DNA of 64,000 nucleotides. Source: FEN-1279 sp964400285 (GTDB lineage Bacteria > Bacteroidota > Ignavibacteria > Tepidaquicellales > Tepidaquicellaceae). Where the stretch lies: positions 124,001-188,000 of the forward strand of contig CAYNTK010000003.1 in assembly GCA_964400285.1 (NCBI GenBank). Direction: 5' to 3'. The position numbers and the translations under genes were made by a program. How positions within the stretch are numbered: the stretch's first letter is position 1; each line of letters starts with the position of its first letter. Positions 42,377 to 51,082 of this stretch are shown here, piece by piece. Under the pieces are notes generated by a model, which saw only the letters and a list, made by a program, of their open reading frames with translations, did not search any database and was not told the origin of the DNA.

Positions 42377-44590
42377 ATGAAAATATTATTTATCATCTCA
42401 TTTATTTTTACTTTCTTTCAGATTTCATTTTCTCAAAAAAATGATTCTTTAGATTTAAAAACAATTAAAATTTCCGGCTATGTGAAAGGCGAAAAAAGTA
42501 AACCAATAGAAGGTGCAAATCTTGTAATTGAAGGAACTATAGACGGAACAACTACGGATAATATTGGTTTCTTTGAATTCGAAACCGAAAAGACTGGAAA
42601 AAGAAATATAATAATTACTGCAATAGACTATTCGGAAAAAAAATATGAGATAGAATTAATCCCCGGAAAAGATTTACAACTCAATATCAACTTATTCAAA
42701 ACCGAATATGTTACGGATGAAATAACTGTAATGGCAAGTTCATTTACATCAGGTGAAAATTCAAAAGTTACCTTAACCCCTCTTGAAATTATGCGTATCC
42801 CGGGAGCAGATGCAGACTTGTATCGTGCAATCACAACTTTTCCAGGTTCAAATCAGGTTGATGAAGGAAGTCGAATTGCAGTTCGTGGTGGTGAGCCGAA
42901 TGAAGTATTGACTATACTTGACCAAGCATCACTTTATAATCCGTTTATTTTCGATAACGATTATAATACTTCTTCTTTTTCAACAGTAAATCCGTGGGGA
43001 TTGAAAGGAATAAATTTTTCAAGCGGAGGATTCTCTGCTAAATTTGGTAACGTTCTTTCCGCTGTTCTTGACCTGCAAACTTTCGATATTCCTAAAACAA
43101 ATACAATGTTTATGATAATCGGGCTAGCAAATGCAGGTTTATCAGGAGTATATTCGAATAAAGAAGGTACATTCGGAGCAACATTCACTGCAGGTCAGGT
43201 TTTCCTAAAACCATTCCTTCTTGTTAACCATTCCGACCAGGAGTTCAGTCCAACTCCAACAGCAACAAGTCTGGGAGGAACATTATCCTACAAATTATCA
43301 AAAACAGGATATATAAAATTATATGCTGATTTTAATTCGGATAAAATCGGAGTTATGAATACAAGCCCAACATATAGCGGATTCAGCACTGGAGAATCAA
43401 AAAACTTTTTCACTAATCTCGCCCTATCTATTACTCCCACATCAGTTAGCTTGCTCAATGTAAGTATTTCATCGAGTATTTTTAATAATAAATTCAAATA
43501 TGGTTTAATTGATTTAAAATCTGATGACATTTATGCTAAAATAAGAACAGATTTTTCATTACCACTGACAAGCAAAATTGATTTCGGAACAGGTGCCGAA
43601 TTTGAATATAGCGGTTATAATTCAGATGGTATTTTCCCAATGTATTTTTATAATGTCTCTTTATCAGCTCCGAAGTTTTCTTATAATACAAATAAAAATA
43701 CTGGTAGATTAGGTACATATTCAGAAACAAGAATTAGGCCTCTCGATAATTTTTACATAGTAGCTGGATTAAGAGGTGATTATCACACAATTTCAAAGAA
43801 TTATAACATCGACCCGCGTCTTTCGGTTGTTTATAGAGCGTCCAAACACAGCTTTTTAAAAGGTGCTACTGGTATCTATCATCAATATGCTTCTTTGCAA
43901 GAATATTCATTGAGTTTGAACAATAATCTTAAACCACAACAAGCTATTCATTATATACTTGGATACGAATATAACCGTGATAATGATTTTATTTTAAGAA
44001 TAGAATCTTATTATAAAAAATATTCTCAGCTTGTTTCTAATTCTACCTATGGCTTCCTTTACGGCTCAGATGGTGAGGGATTTGCAAAGGGAGCGGATGT
44101 ATTCCTTAAAGTTAGATTAAAACCAAAATTTAATGGATGGATTTCTTATTCATACACCGATTCAAAGCGTAAACAAACCTCTTCTGGTTCTTTGCAATCT
44201 TCAAACTATGACATTACTCATAATGTTTCAGTAGTCGCTACTTATAATTTCTCAGATTATTTAACCGCAGGTTTAACTTATCATATTTCCACAGGGAAGC
44301 CCTATACACCTGTATCAGGAAGCATCTTCGACTCGACGCAATCTGTTTATATTCCGTTTTACGCTCCATTTAATAGTGATAGATATCCGACTTTTACACG
44401 AATTGATGTGAATGCTCAATATATTTTTTCGTTCTTTGGAAAATTCGCTGTGGCTTTCTTTGCATTAAATAATTTGCTTGATAATAGAAATCTTTATGCC
44501 TATACATATAATTATGATTATTCACAGAAGATAGCTGTTCGCTCGAGTAATTATCGCACGATATATTTTGGTATTGGTTTTCAATTATAA
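42377..44590 (+). CDS. TonB-dependent receptor with carboxypeptidase-regulatory-like domain
   Basis: A 737-residue outer-membrane receptor starting at ATG 42377, which begins its signal peptide (MKILFIISFIFTFFQISFSQ). Residues about 35-120 are a CarboxypepD_reg-like beta sandwich (ISGYVKGEKSKPIEGANLVI, 'GTTTDNIGFFEFET'), residues about 125-240 the plug ('IPGADADLYRAITTFPGSNQ', 'RIAVRGGEPNEVLTILDQ', 'FSAKFGNVLSAVLDLQT'), and the remainder a 22-strand-type barrel ending 'NYRTIYFGIGFQL' with a terminal hydrophobic pattern. No TonB box is certain. The ligand is unknown; no SusD partner gene is adjacent. Confidence 0.88.
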   Translation: MKILFIISFIFTFFQISFSQKNDSLDLKTIKISGYVKGEKSKPIEGANLVIEGTIDGTTTDNIGFFEFETEKTGKRNIIITAIDYSEKKYEIELIPGKDLQLNINLFKTEYVTDEITVMASSFTSGENSKVTLTPLEIMRIPGADADLYRAITTFPGSNQVDEGSRIAVRGGEPNEVLTILDQASLYNPFIFDNDYNTSSFSTVNPWGLKGINFSSGGFSAKFGNVLSAVLDLQTFDIPKTNTMFMIIGLANAGLSGVYSNKEGTFGATFTAGQVFLKPFLLVNHSDQEFSPTPTATSLGGTLSYKLSKTGYIKLYADFNSDKIGVMNTSPTYSGFSTGESKNFFTNLALSITPTSVSLLNVSISSSIFNNKFKYGLIDLKSDDIYAKIRTDFSLPLTSKIDFGTGAEFEYSGYNSDGIFPMYFYNVSLSAPKFSYNTNKNTGRLGTYSETRIRPLDNFYIVAGLRGDYHTISKNYNIDPRLSVVYRASKHSFLKGATGIYHQYASLQEYSLSLNNNLKPQQAIHYILGYEYNRDNDFILRIESYYKKYSQLVSNSTYGFLYGSDGEGFAKGADVFLKVRLKPKFNGWISYSYTDSKRKQTSSGSLQSSNYDITHNVSVVATYNFSDYLTAGLTYHISTGKPYTPVSGSIFDSTQSVYIPFYAPFNSDRYPTFTRIDVNAQYIFSFFGKFAVAFFALNNLLDNRNLYAYTYNYDYSQKIAVRSSNYRTIYFGIGFQL

Positions 44591-44622
44591 TTAATAAATA
44601 TTTTCTTAATTAAAAACATTTT

Positions 44623-45408
44623 ATGAAACAAAAAATTATTTTTCTCGTTTTACTTACTTTTCTCTTTTCATCTTTTTCTTTAGCAGACGATTTTTCCGAT
44701 GCAATGCTTAAAGCAAAGAAAAATCTAAAATCAGCAACAGATAAATACGATGAAAAAGCTCTTATTAAAGTTAGAGGTGAATACGAAAGAATTCTTCAGT
44801 TAAAGAAAGACCTCTGGCTCGTTTATTATTACATTGCATATACAGATTACCAGATTGCCGCAACTTATATGCAGGAACAGGTGAAAGATAAAATCAAAAA
44901 ATATACCGAATCGGCAATGGAAATGATAGATAAGTCCATAGATATCAATCCCGATTTTTCTGATTCCTATGTTTTGTTGATGAACCTTCATTTTAATCGG
45001 TGGATGTACGAGCAGGATAAAATGAATGATATAATTGCTTCATCGGATTTAGCTTCTGAAAAAGTAAAAAAACTCGACCCGAATAATCCGAGATATCATT
45101 TAACTCTCGGAGTTTCGAGTTTTTATACTCCCGAAATGTTCGGAGGTGGAATTGATAAAGCTCTCGAGAGTTTAAATAAATCTTATGAACTTTTTCAAAA
45201 AAGAAAAGAGAAAGAAGAATATTATCCTGATTGGGGAAAAGATATGGTGTGCGGTTTTCTTGCACTTAGCTATATGAAACGTGATAAAGATGGTGATTTA
45301 ACAAAAGCAAAAGAGTTTATAGAAAAAGGTTTGGAATTTAACCCAGAATCGGGAATAATCAAAGGATACGTCCAAAAACAATACGACGAAAAAGTAAAAA
45401 AACAATAA
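44623..45408 (+). CDS. TPR-repeat exported protein
   Basis: A 261-residue protein with a signal peptide ending FSLADD. The mature part is all-helical with TPR-like repeats: 'AMEMIDKSIDINPDFSDSYV', 'ASEKVKKLDPNNPRYHLTLG' and 'AKEFIEKGLEFNPESGII'. A periplasmic scaffold role is likely; no specific partner can be named. It lies 32 nt after the TonB receptor and six bases before chrA, so phhB, the receptor, this gene and chrA may form one transcript. Confidence 0.75.
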   Translation: MKQKIIFLVLLTFLFSSFSLADDFSDAMLKAKKNLKSATDKYDEKALIKVRGEYERILQLKKDLWLVYYYIAYTDYQIAATYMQEQVKDKIKKYTESAMEMIDKSIDINPDFSDSYVLLMNLHFNRWMYEQDKMNDIIASSDLASEKVKKLDPNNPRYHLTLGVSSFYTPEMFGGGIDKALESLNKSYELFQKRKEKEEYYPDWGKDMVCGFLALSYMKRDKDGDLTKAKEFIEKGLEFNPESGIIKGYVQKQYDEKVKKQ

Positions 45409-45414
45409 ATAAAT

Positions 45415-46689
45415 TTGCAGCAAATAACACTATTCGAGCTTGCTAAATATTTTTTAATTCTCGGTGCCACGGGTTTCGGCGGACCGCTTGCTATAATAGA
45501 AAAAATCCGTTTCGATTTGGTTTTGAAAAAAAACTGGCTCCAGATGGATGAATTTAAAAACCTATTCGGTTATGCACAGGTAGCACCCGGTCCGCTTGCT
45601 TTTCAGGTTGCTGTTTATTTTGGTTATTATAAAAAAGGTTTCTGGGGTGCTTTCTTTGCAGGTTTCGGTCTTGTTTTCCCTTCATTCCTTCTTGTATTAT
45701 TATTCTCAATTTTTTATAAAGAATTTCATGATGTTGAATACATACGCTATGCACTATATGGATTAAGTCCCGTAATAATTGCCATAATTGCCAAATCCGG
45801 TCTGAACTTAAGTAAAACAATTTTTCATAAAGATATTTATTTATATATTATTTTCTTCCTCTCGATTTTTTTGACAATCATCCTCAAAATCCAGATTATT
45901 TATATAATTATTGCCTTTGCTCTTTTTTCTCTTATATTCTATACAATTAAAAGAAAATTCAATGGTAACACTCTAAATTCATTTTTAGGATTTATTCCTT
46001 TAATGCTCTTTGAGTTTTTTGCACCTGCCATCGCAGGCTCTGTGTCCTCTGTGGCTTATTATGTCAAAAACACTATTGTAACTCTGTGTATCTCTGTGAA
46101 ATCCTCAGTGTCTCTCTGTGTAAAAAGCTCTTCCGCAATACTAATCAGCTCTCTTTTCTCCGCAAACCTACTCACTCTCGCATTTCTCTTTCTCAAAGTC
46201 GGCTCGCTTACCTACGGAAGCGGATTTGTAATTGTTGGCGTTTTAAAACAAGAAGTAGTAGATAACTTTGGATGGCTGACTTCAAAAGAATTCATTGACG
46301 GTATCGCAATCGGACAAATCACCCCCGGTCCCGTAGTCATCACCTCAACATTTATCGGTTATATGACTTCGGGAATCCTCGGCTCGATTGTCTCGACCGT
46401 TTGTATTTTCCTCCCAACATTTATTTTTGTTTTAATCCTCGCACAGAAAATTCATAAATTCAAAGATAATTTTTATCTCCAGTCTTTAATAAAAGGTGCC
46501 AACGCCGCCGCTCTCGGAGCAATAATTTCAACTGCCTTTATGCTGTCAAAAGACGCCCTTATTGACATCCCTACTGCAATATTTTTCTTTGTTGCTGTGC
46601 TGATTTTATTCCTGACAAAATTTAAAGATATATATCTTATCCTACTCTCTGCTTTAACAGGTATAGTATTAAAAACTTTTATTTTTTAA
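45415..46689 (+). CDS. chrA: ChrA-type chromate/anion transporter with repeat-derived linker
   Basis: A 424-residue inner-membrane protein with two homologous halves. TTG at 45415, six bases after the previous stop, begins 'QQITLFELAKYFLILGATGF', as in ChrA. Half 1 shows 'GGPLAIIEKIR', 'YAQVAPGPLAFQVAVY'; half 2 shows 'LKVGSLTYGSGFVIVGVLKQ' and 'IAIGQITPGPVVITSTFIGY'. Members export chromate with sulfate-like exchange, though many are housekeeping anion transporters. The linker between the halves (about residues 205-245) is encoded by CTCTGTG-type repeats and reads 'SVSSVAYYVKNTIVTLCISV' and 'KSSVSLCVKSS'. A clear terminator follows. Confidence 0.87.
   Translation: MQQITLFELAKYFLILGATGFGGPLAIIEKIRFDLVLKKNWLQMDEFKNLFGYAQVAPGPLAFQVAVYFGYYKKGFWGAFFAGFGLVFPSFLLVLLFSIFYKEFHDVEYIRYALYGLSPVIIAIIAKSGLNLSKTIFHKDIYLYIIFFLSIFLTIILKIQIIYIIIAFALFSLIFYTIKRKFNGNTLNSFLGFIPLMLFEFFAPAIAGSVSSVAYYVKNTIVTLCISVKSSVSLCVKSSSAILISSLFSANLLTLAFLFLKVGSLTYGSGFVIVGVLKQEVVDNFGWLTSKEFIDGIAIGQITPGPVVITSTFIGYMTSGILGSIVSTVCIFLPTFIFVLILAQKIHKFKDNFYLQSLIKGANAAALGAIISTAFMLSKDALIDIPTAIFFFVAVLILFLTKFKDIYLILLSALTGIVLKTFIF
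46038..46120. repeat. CTCTGTG-type array inside chrA
   Basis: CTCTGTG starts at 46038, 46047, 46082, 46092 and 46114, with the variant CTCAGTG at 46104. Spacing within the clusters is 9-12 nt. The unit is the same as in the intergenic array at 18910-18959. Confidence 0.8.
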
Positions 46690-46704
46690 TTTAACCTTAT
46701 TTTT

Positions 46705-46733
46705 TGTTACCTCTTTAGGTGGTAACATTTTTT
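46705..46733 (+). terminator. Rho-independent terminator of chrA
   Basis: TGTTACC (46705-46711) pairs with GGTAACA (46721-46727), followed by TTTTTT. Confidence 0.85.
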
Positions 46734-46799
46734 CCATTTGCTATTTTACGGAACTTATGTATATTTGGATAGTATAAATATAAAACACGGAGTTGTTTT

Positions 46800-47615
46800 A
46801 TGAAAAAATATATTACTCTATCACTGATTACTTTGATTATGCTGATTCCGCAATATACGAATTCACAGGTTAAACCGGAAAATCAGTTTTATATAGGTAT
46901 AGGCACGTCGCTATCTTCTTATATCGGGAGCGATTTTGGAAAGACATTTGCCATAAGATATTCACCTTCTGGATATTATGATAATGATTATTATAACAGT
47001 TACTATTACAGACCTCACAGATATACAGACTATTACGGAAGCAGGGAAACTTTTTTCCCTCTACAGGTTGATGTCGCAATGGGTATGAACGTTTCAAAAA
47101 TACTTTCTATTCAGGTTGAGAGTTCTATTTTATGGCATCTGAATGGTAGAGTTGACAGAAGATATGAAACAGGAATAGAAGGAGATTATGATTATATAGA
47201 TTTTTTTGATAATTCATCTTTGATTTCAGTTCCTATTATGCTTAGTGCGAAACTTTATCCTTTCGGGAAAAAACGTACTGGATTTTACTTGACAGGCGGA
47301 TACGGTATTCAATATATGCAGGAAGGCGTAGACAGAATCAGAAGTTATTACGATTACCAGACATACGGAAATACATATTATTACAGTTTATATGAATATC
47401 CTCTTGCGGAATATAGAGGAAGAGAATGGGTACATGGATTTAAGGTCGGGATAGGATTAAACTTTAAGATGATGCATTCTTTGAGTTTCGATGTGGAATT
47501 GAAAGCAACTAATTTCTTCCCACCTTTTAGAGATAATACAAATGTGTTAAGTATGTATCGTTCTCCAAATATTACAAATATATCACTCGGAACAAAAGTG
47601 TATTTTGGTTTGTAA
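46800..47615 (+). CDS. Outer-membrane beta-barrel-like protein, unknown function
   Basis: A 271-residue exported protein with GGAG seven bases before the ATG and a signal peptide ending QYTNSQ. The mature part is rich in aromatic alternating strands ('FYIGIGTSLSSYIGSDFG', 'FPLQVDVAMGMNVSKILSIQ', 'GFYLTGGYGIQYMQ', 'FKVGIGLNFKMMHSLSFDVE') and ends 'NISLGTKVYFGL', a plausible barrel-closing strand. A Tyr/Asp-rich stretch (about residues 58-85) is probably a surface loop. No named family recognised; OmpA/OprF-like 8-strand barrels are the closest impression. Confidence 0.7.
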   Translation: MKKYITLSLITLIMLIPQYTNSQVKPENQFYIGIGTSLSSYIGSDFGKTFAIRYSPSGYYDNDYYNSYYYRPHRYTDYYGSRETFFPLQVDVAMGMNVSKILSIQVESSILWHLNGRVDRRYETGIEGDYDYIDFFDNSSLISVPIMLSAKLYPFGKKRTGFYLTGGYGIQYMQEGVDRIRSYYDYQTYGNTYYYSLYEYPLAEYRGREWVHGFKVGIGLNFKMMHSLSFDVELKATNFFPPFRDNTNVLSMYRSPNITNISLGTKVYFGL

Positions 47616-47623
47616 AGTCGAAG

Positions 47624-47654
47624 CGTAGCGTAGATCCTGTTCACGGGATTATAA
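47624..47654 (+). other. Imperfect hairpin after the barrel gene
   Basis: GCGTAGCGTAGATCCTG ... CGGGAT: ATCCTG pairs with CGGGAT around TTCA with one wobble. No strong T run follows, so a terminator is possible but weak. Confidence 0.25.
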
Positions 47655-47663
47655 AGTAAAACA

Positions 47664-47700
47664 CTATAATAACTCTAAAGACTCTACGAACTCTACAAAT
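47664..47700. repeat. 9-nt tandem units, CTCTAxxxA type
   Basis: CTATAATAA, CTCTAAAGA, CTCTACGAA and CTCTACAAA run from 47664 to 47699 and touch the stop codon of the guanine deaminase gene at 47701. Confidence 0.75.
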
Positions 47701-48174
47701 TTAATAACTTATTTTGTCAATTTTACATTCCCATAATTCGAATGCTTTTATCGCTTCATTTCTCAACATTTGTTTAAAAGGTATTTTTCTTCTATTTATG
47801 GGTGAGGATAATTCTTTATAAATATGTTCATCTCTGAATCCGATTTTCTCCGCATCTTTTTTAGTATTTGCATAATAAATTTTATCTATGTTTGCCCAGT
47901 AAATTGCAGAAAGACACATTGGACAAGGCTCACAGCTTGTATATATTTCACAACCTTTTAAATTAAAGTTTTTTAATTTCTTCGAAGCATTCCTGATAGC
48001 CACAATTTCTGCATGAGCAGTTGGGTCATTTTTTTTCGTTACGTTATTTGTACCTTCGGAAACAATTTTTCCGTTTTTTACAATCACCGCCCCGAATGGT
48101 CCACCGCCTTTTGTTACGTTAACAATGGAAAGCTCTATAGCTTTCTTCATAAACTTTTCGTTATACTTACCCAT
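47701..48174 (-). CDS. guaD: Guanine deaminase-like nucleoside/base deaminase
   Basis: A 157-residue zinc deaminase of the CMP/dCMP-deaminase fold. Zinc ligands lie in 'DPTAHAEIVAIRNA' (His, catalytic Glu) and 'TSCEPCPMCLSAIYWANI' (two Cys). The overall pattern 'GGGPFGAVIVKNGKIV', 'GTNNVTKKNDPTAHAE', 'KIGFRDEHIYKEL', 'IPFKQML' matches Bacillus GuaD better than tRNA adenosine deaminase TadA, so guanine to xanthine is the favoured reaction; TadA is the alternative. Convergent with the barrel-protein gene. Confidence 0.85.
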   Translation of the reverse strand: MGKYNEKFMKKAIELSIVNVTKGGGPFGAVIVKNGKIVSEGTNNVTKKNDPTAHAEIVAIRNASKKLKNFNLKGCEIYTSCEPCPMCLSAIYWANIDKIYYANTKKDAEKIGFRDEHIYKELSSPINRRKIPFKQMLRNEAIKAFELWECKIDKISY

Positions 48175-48259
48175 AAATATTTTATGTTTGCTTTTTTAAA
48201 TGAATAGTCAAACGTAAATAATCGATTATCAAACCTATCTTTTAAAATTTTCTTTTACA

Positions 48260-48322
48260 CTCAAAATACTCTATATACTCTACACACTCGATACATTCTA
48301 TAAACTCAACGAATTCAATTAT
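48260..48322. repeat. Seven 9-nt tandem units, CTCTAxAxA type
   Basis: CTCAAAATA, CTCTATATA, CTCTACACA, CTCGATACA, TTCTATAAA, CTCAACGAA and TTCAATTAT follow without gaps. The last unit includes the TGA stop (48315-48317) of the thioredoxin/TPR gene and its final codons. Confidence 0.85.
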
Positions 48323-49388
48323 TAATTTTGCTTTTTAAATCCTTAAACACTTTTGCATCTCTGATTTCAATTGCCTTATCTATAGCTATGTTTGCATTTT
48401 CTTTGTCACCAAGCAATAAATAAAATTGTGCCTGAAAATAATACGCACTGCCTTCATTAACACTACCTTTAGAAAGTTCAAGACACTCATTGCTCAAGTC
48501 CATTCCAAGTTTCCAATCATCTACTGATGCATCTAACTTTTTAACAAGTCCATTCATATAATAAAGAAGATATTGAATATAGCTCGTTTTTAAATCTTCA
48601 TCTGTTTTTCCGTAAAGTTCAAATGCTTTATCATAATATACTTTTGCAGTCTGAAAATCTACCAAATCCATATAATATTTTTCTGCTAAGGCTATATAAG
48701 CAGATTTACATTTATCACAATCTGGATAATCCTGTATAAACTTCTTTATGTTGTTTAAATCACCGCTGCCTATAGCAAGAAATAATAGTGCACCAAGCTT
48801 ATAACCAGCTTTATTGTCAGGGTCTTTTTCGATTACTTTCTTAAAATATGGTTCTGCTTTTTTGTGGTCGTTATCATTCGTAATTATTCTTTCACCCATC
48901 AGATAATTCGCTTTTATATCATCAGGATTTTTCTTCAGGATTTTCGTGATTGAACCGTAAGTATTAACACCCTTATTGAATTCCTTAATTCTTTTCAGAA
49001 AATCTTTTGCAGGTATATATCCTACTATCCTGTCAACTTCATCACCGTTCCCATCTACAAATACGATTGTAGGAAAACCGTTTACAGCATACTTTTTGGC
49101 AAGTTCTATACCCTCACCTTTTTCTGCATCTATCTTCCAGTTAATTTGATTCTTATTTGAAAACTCTGCTACATCTTTATCTGTATAAACTTTTCTATCA
49201 AGCTCTAAGCACCATTTACACCAATCAGTAAAAAAATCAATCATTAAAATTTTATTTTGCTTTTTTGCTTTCGCGAGAACCTCTTTGAATGTACCCTTTT
49301 CAAAATTTATTTCATCAGCATTCACCTTAAAGTTTGAAATAAAAATTAATAATAAAGCAAATAAAAATAATTTTATAATTCTTTTCAT
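48315..49388 (-). CDS. Exported thioredoxin-fold protein with TPR repeats
   Basis: A 357-residue periplasmic protein with a signal peptide ending FKVNAD. Residues about 25-140 are a thioredoxin-like domain of the Thioredoxin_7/DUF255-like kind: 'KILMIDFFTDWCKWCLELDR' with CKWC active site, and cis-Pro in 'VNGFPTIVFVDGNG'. From about residue 150 it has TPR-like helices ('NPDDIKANYLMGERII', 'AEPYFKKVIEKDPDNKAGYK', 'AYIALAEKYYMDLVDFQTAK'). Likely a disulfide or thiol-handling protein with a protein-binding scaffold. It lies downstream of the sulfur locus but beyond a terminator, so it is a separate unit. Confidence 0.82.
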   Translation of the reverse strand: MKRIIKLFLFALLLIFISNFKVNADEINFEKGTFKEVLAKAKKQNKILMIDFFTDWCKWCLELDRKVYTDKDVAEFSNKNQINWKIDAEKGEGIELAKKYAVNGFPTIVFVDGNGDEVDRIVGYIPAKDFLKRIKEFNKGVNTYGSITKILKKNPDDIKANYLMGERIITNDNDHKKAEPYFKKVIEKDPDNKAGYKLGALLFLAIGSGDLNNIKKFIQDYPDCDKCKSAYIALAEKYYMDLVDFQTAKVYYDKAFELYGKTDEDLKTSYIQYLLYYMNGLVKKLDASVDDWKLGMDLSNECLELSKGSVNEGSAYYFQAQFYLLLGDKENANIAIDKAIEIRDAKVFKDLKSKINN

Positions 49389-49429
49389 ATTTTTGTGTAT
49401 TTATTTTATTTCAACAAATTTATTAAATT

Positions 49430-49464
49430 CACAAAACAAAACCCACAGATTAATCTGTGGGTAC
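49430..49464 (-). terminator. Rho-independent terminator of the sulfur operon
   Basis: ACCCACAGATTAATCTGTGGGT (49441-49462) is a perfect inverted repeat; read on the minus strand it is followed by TTTTGTTTTG. It lies 43 nt after the FadL-like gene. Confidence 0.9.
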
Positions 49465-49504
49465 TCGTCTTAACAAAAATAAATGTAATACAGTTTACAA
49501 ATAA

Positions 49505-51043
49505 TTAGAAATTATATTCTACCGATAAATGCATTAAATTAGTCATTAGTTCACTTGTGCTTCCTGCATATTCGGAAGCAACAGTATGAGGAGTAGTTCC
49601 GCTTAATTTTTTATTAAATGCAGTCTCATAAGCTAAATTTACCATTAATTTGTCTGTAAACTTATAACCTGCTCCGACCGTAAATCGATGGTCTACGATT
49701 GCAGGAAATACAGGGAATATTGTTGTTTCCGGTACAGGATTGCTCCCGTAAACATAACCAAGTCTTAATGCAAGTTCATTTATAGGATTATATTCACCAC
49801 CAACTTTTAATACCACTGCATCTTTCCAGTTCATAGGAAATTCAATATCTACATTACTTCCACCCATCATTCTATTAATATTTGTATTTTGTCCGTTTGT
49901 CAAAGTTAATGTCATTTTATCGAATGCATTTGACCAGTTAATCCATTCAAAATCAAATCCTAATTTTACTTTGCTCGATGGTTTCAGAGACATCCCGAAT
50001 CCTATTGATTGAGGTAGTTTTAATCCCACTTCCAAATCATAATCTGAATACATACCTTTGCTCATATCTATACCAAGCGAAGCGAAATTCATTCCGACAT
50101 ATTTAAATGCTGTATCAAGTGGTGCACCATGAGTTCCCGGTTGAGAATAAAATCCCACGATTGCTCTCCCCATTGCATCTTCAAATTGTTTTGACATATC
50201 CATAGAAGCTTTCCCATTTTTATATGTCAGTTTGGTTGGCATTGTATAAGTAAGACCAATTGAAACCATATCATTAAATTTATAAGCAAGTCCAAGTTTT
50301 CCGTTAAAAGAAAATGCATTCAGGTCTTTCATATCCGCTGTTGCCGTAACTTCACTATATCCAAAACCACCCATTGAAGGAGGTGCCGAAAACATCTGAC
50401 CAAAGGTCATTCCGGGAATTGCTATACCCTTCATAATGGATGGATTCAGACTATATGGAATCGCAAATTCCATCATACTATAAACTAAATGAGCTGAAAT
50501 TCCAACCGAAAAATTTTCATTAAATTTATATGCCCCGCTTAATCCACCTTGCATTACTGCGAATTTTGAATGATATTTTTGCTTTGTGTAATCACCTTTA
50601 ACAGGATAATATGTACTATCTGCTGAATTATAATTAAAAGTTTGATTTCTGTATAATTCATTGTTTAAGTTTAAATCTGCACCCATTCCACCTTGAGTAA
50701 ATAATCCAATACCCCAAGAAAATTTAGATTCTTTTTTATATTTATTTACAAATCCAGCACTTGGAAGGATAAAAGTATTTTTATCTCCATCTACGTCATT
50801 AATGGAATTCTTGAAATGAACCGTAGGGAACATTGCAGAGACATCAACATTCAGTTTTGAAGAATTTAGAAATGAAATACCTGCTGGATTGGTCATCATC
50901 AATTCTGTTCCGTCAAAGAAACCAATAGTTGTTCCGCCTCGTCCCATACTTTTAGCATCAAAACCGATTAATCTTGTACCATTCTGTGCAAATAAATTCA
51001 CAGATAAAAAAACAAACAATAAAACATAAAAGATTTTTTTCAT
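49505..51043 (-). CDS. OmpP1/FadL/TodX-family outer-membrane channel
   Basis: A 512-residue outer-membrane transporter with a signal peptide ending NLFAQ. The mature N-terminus 'NGTRLIGFDAKSMGRGGTTI' and 'MTNPAGISFLNSSKLNVDVS' are the hatch-type signature of FadL proteins. The remainder is a 14-strand-type barrel ('FSWGIGLFTQGGMGADLNL', 'KFNENFSVGISAHLVYSM', 'YKFNDMVSIGLTYTMP') ending 'LMHLSVEYNF' with terminal Phe. FadL takes up long-chain fatty acids; relatives import other hydrophobic compounds. Here it is the last gene of the sulfur operon, 39 nt after the YeeE-rhodanese gene, so it might admit a sulfur compound or simply be co-expressed. Confidence 0.85.
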   Translation of the reverse strand: MKKIFYVLLFVFLSVNLFAQNGTRLIGFDAKSMGRGGTTIGFFDGTELMMTNPAGISFLNSSKLNVDVSAMFPTVHFKNSINDVDGDKNTFILPSAGFVNKYKKESKFSWGIGLFTQGGMGADLNLNNELYRNQTFNYNSADSTYYPVKGDYTKQKYHSKFAVMQGGLSGAYKFNENFSVGISAHLVYSMMEFAIPYSLNPSIMKGIAIPGMTFGQMFSAPPSMGGFGYSEVTATADMKDLNAFSFNGKLGLAYKFNDMVSIGLTYTMPTKLTYKNGKASMDMSKQFEDAMGRAIVGFYSQPGTHGAPLDTAFKYVGMNFASLGIDMSKGMYSDYDLEVGLKLPQSIGFGMSLKPSSKVKLGFDFEWINWSNAFDKMTLTLTNGQNTNINRMMGGSNVDIEFPMNWKDAVVLKVGGEYNPINELALRLGYVYGSNPVPETTIFPVFPAIVDHRFTVGAGYKFTDKLMVNLAYETAFNKKLSGTTPHTVASEYAGSTSELMTNLMHLSVEYNF

Positions 51044-51082
51044 TTTATTTTATTTAATTTAACATATAAGATTTAACATATA

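Noticed and set aside
48260..48322. CRISPR-like or VNTR coding repeat
   Set aside because: The units are adjacent without spacers and mostly non-coding; treated as a short tandem array instead.
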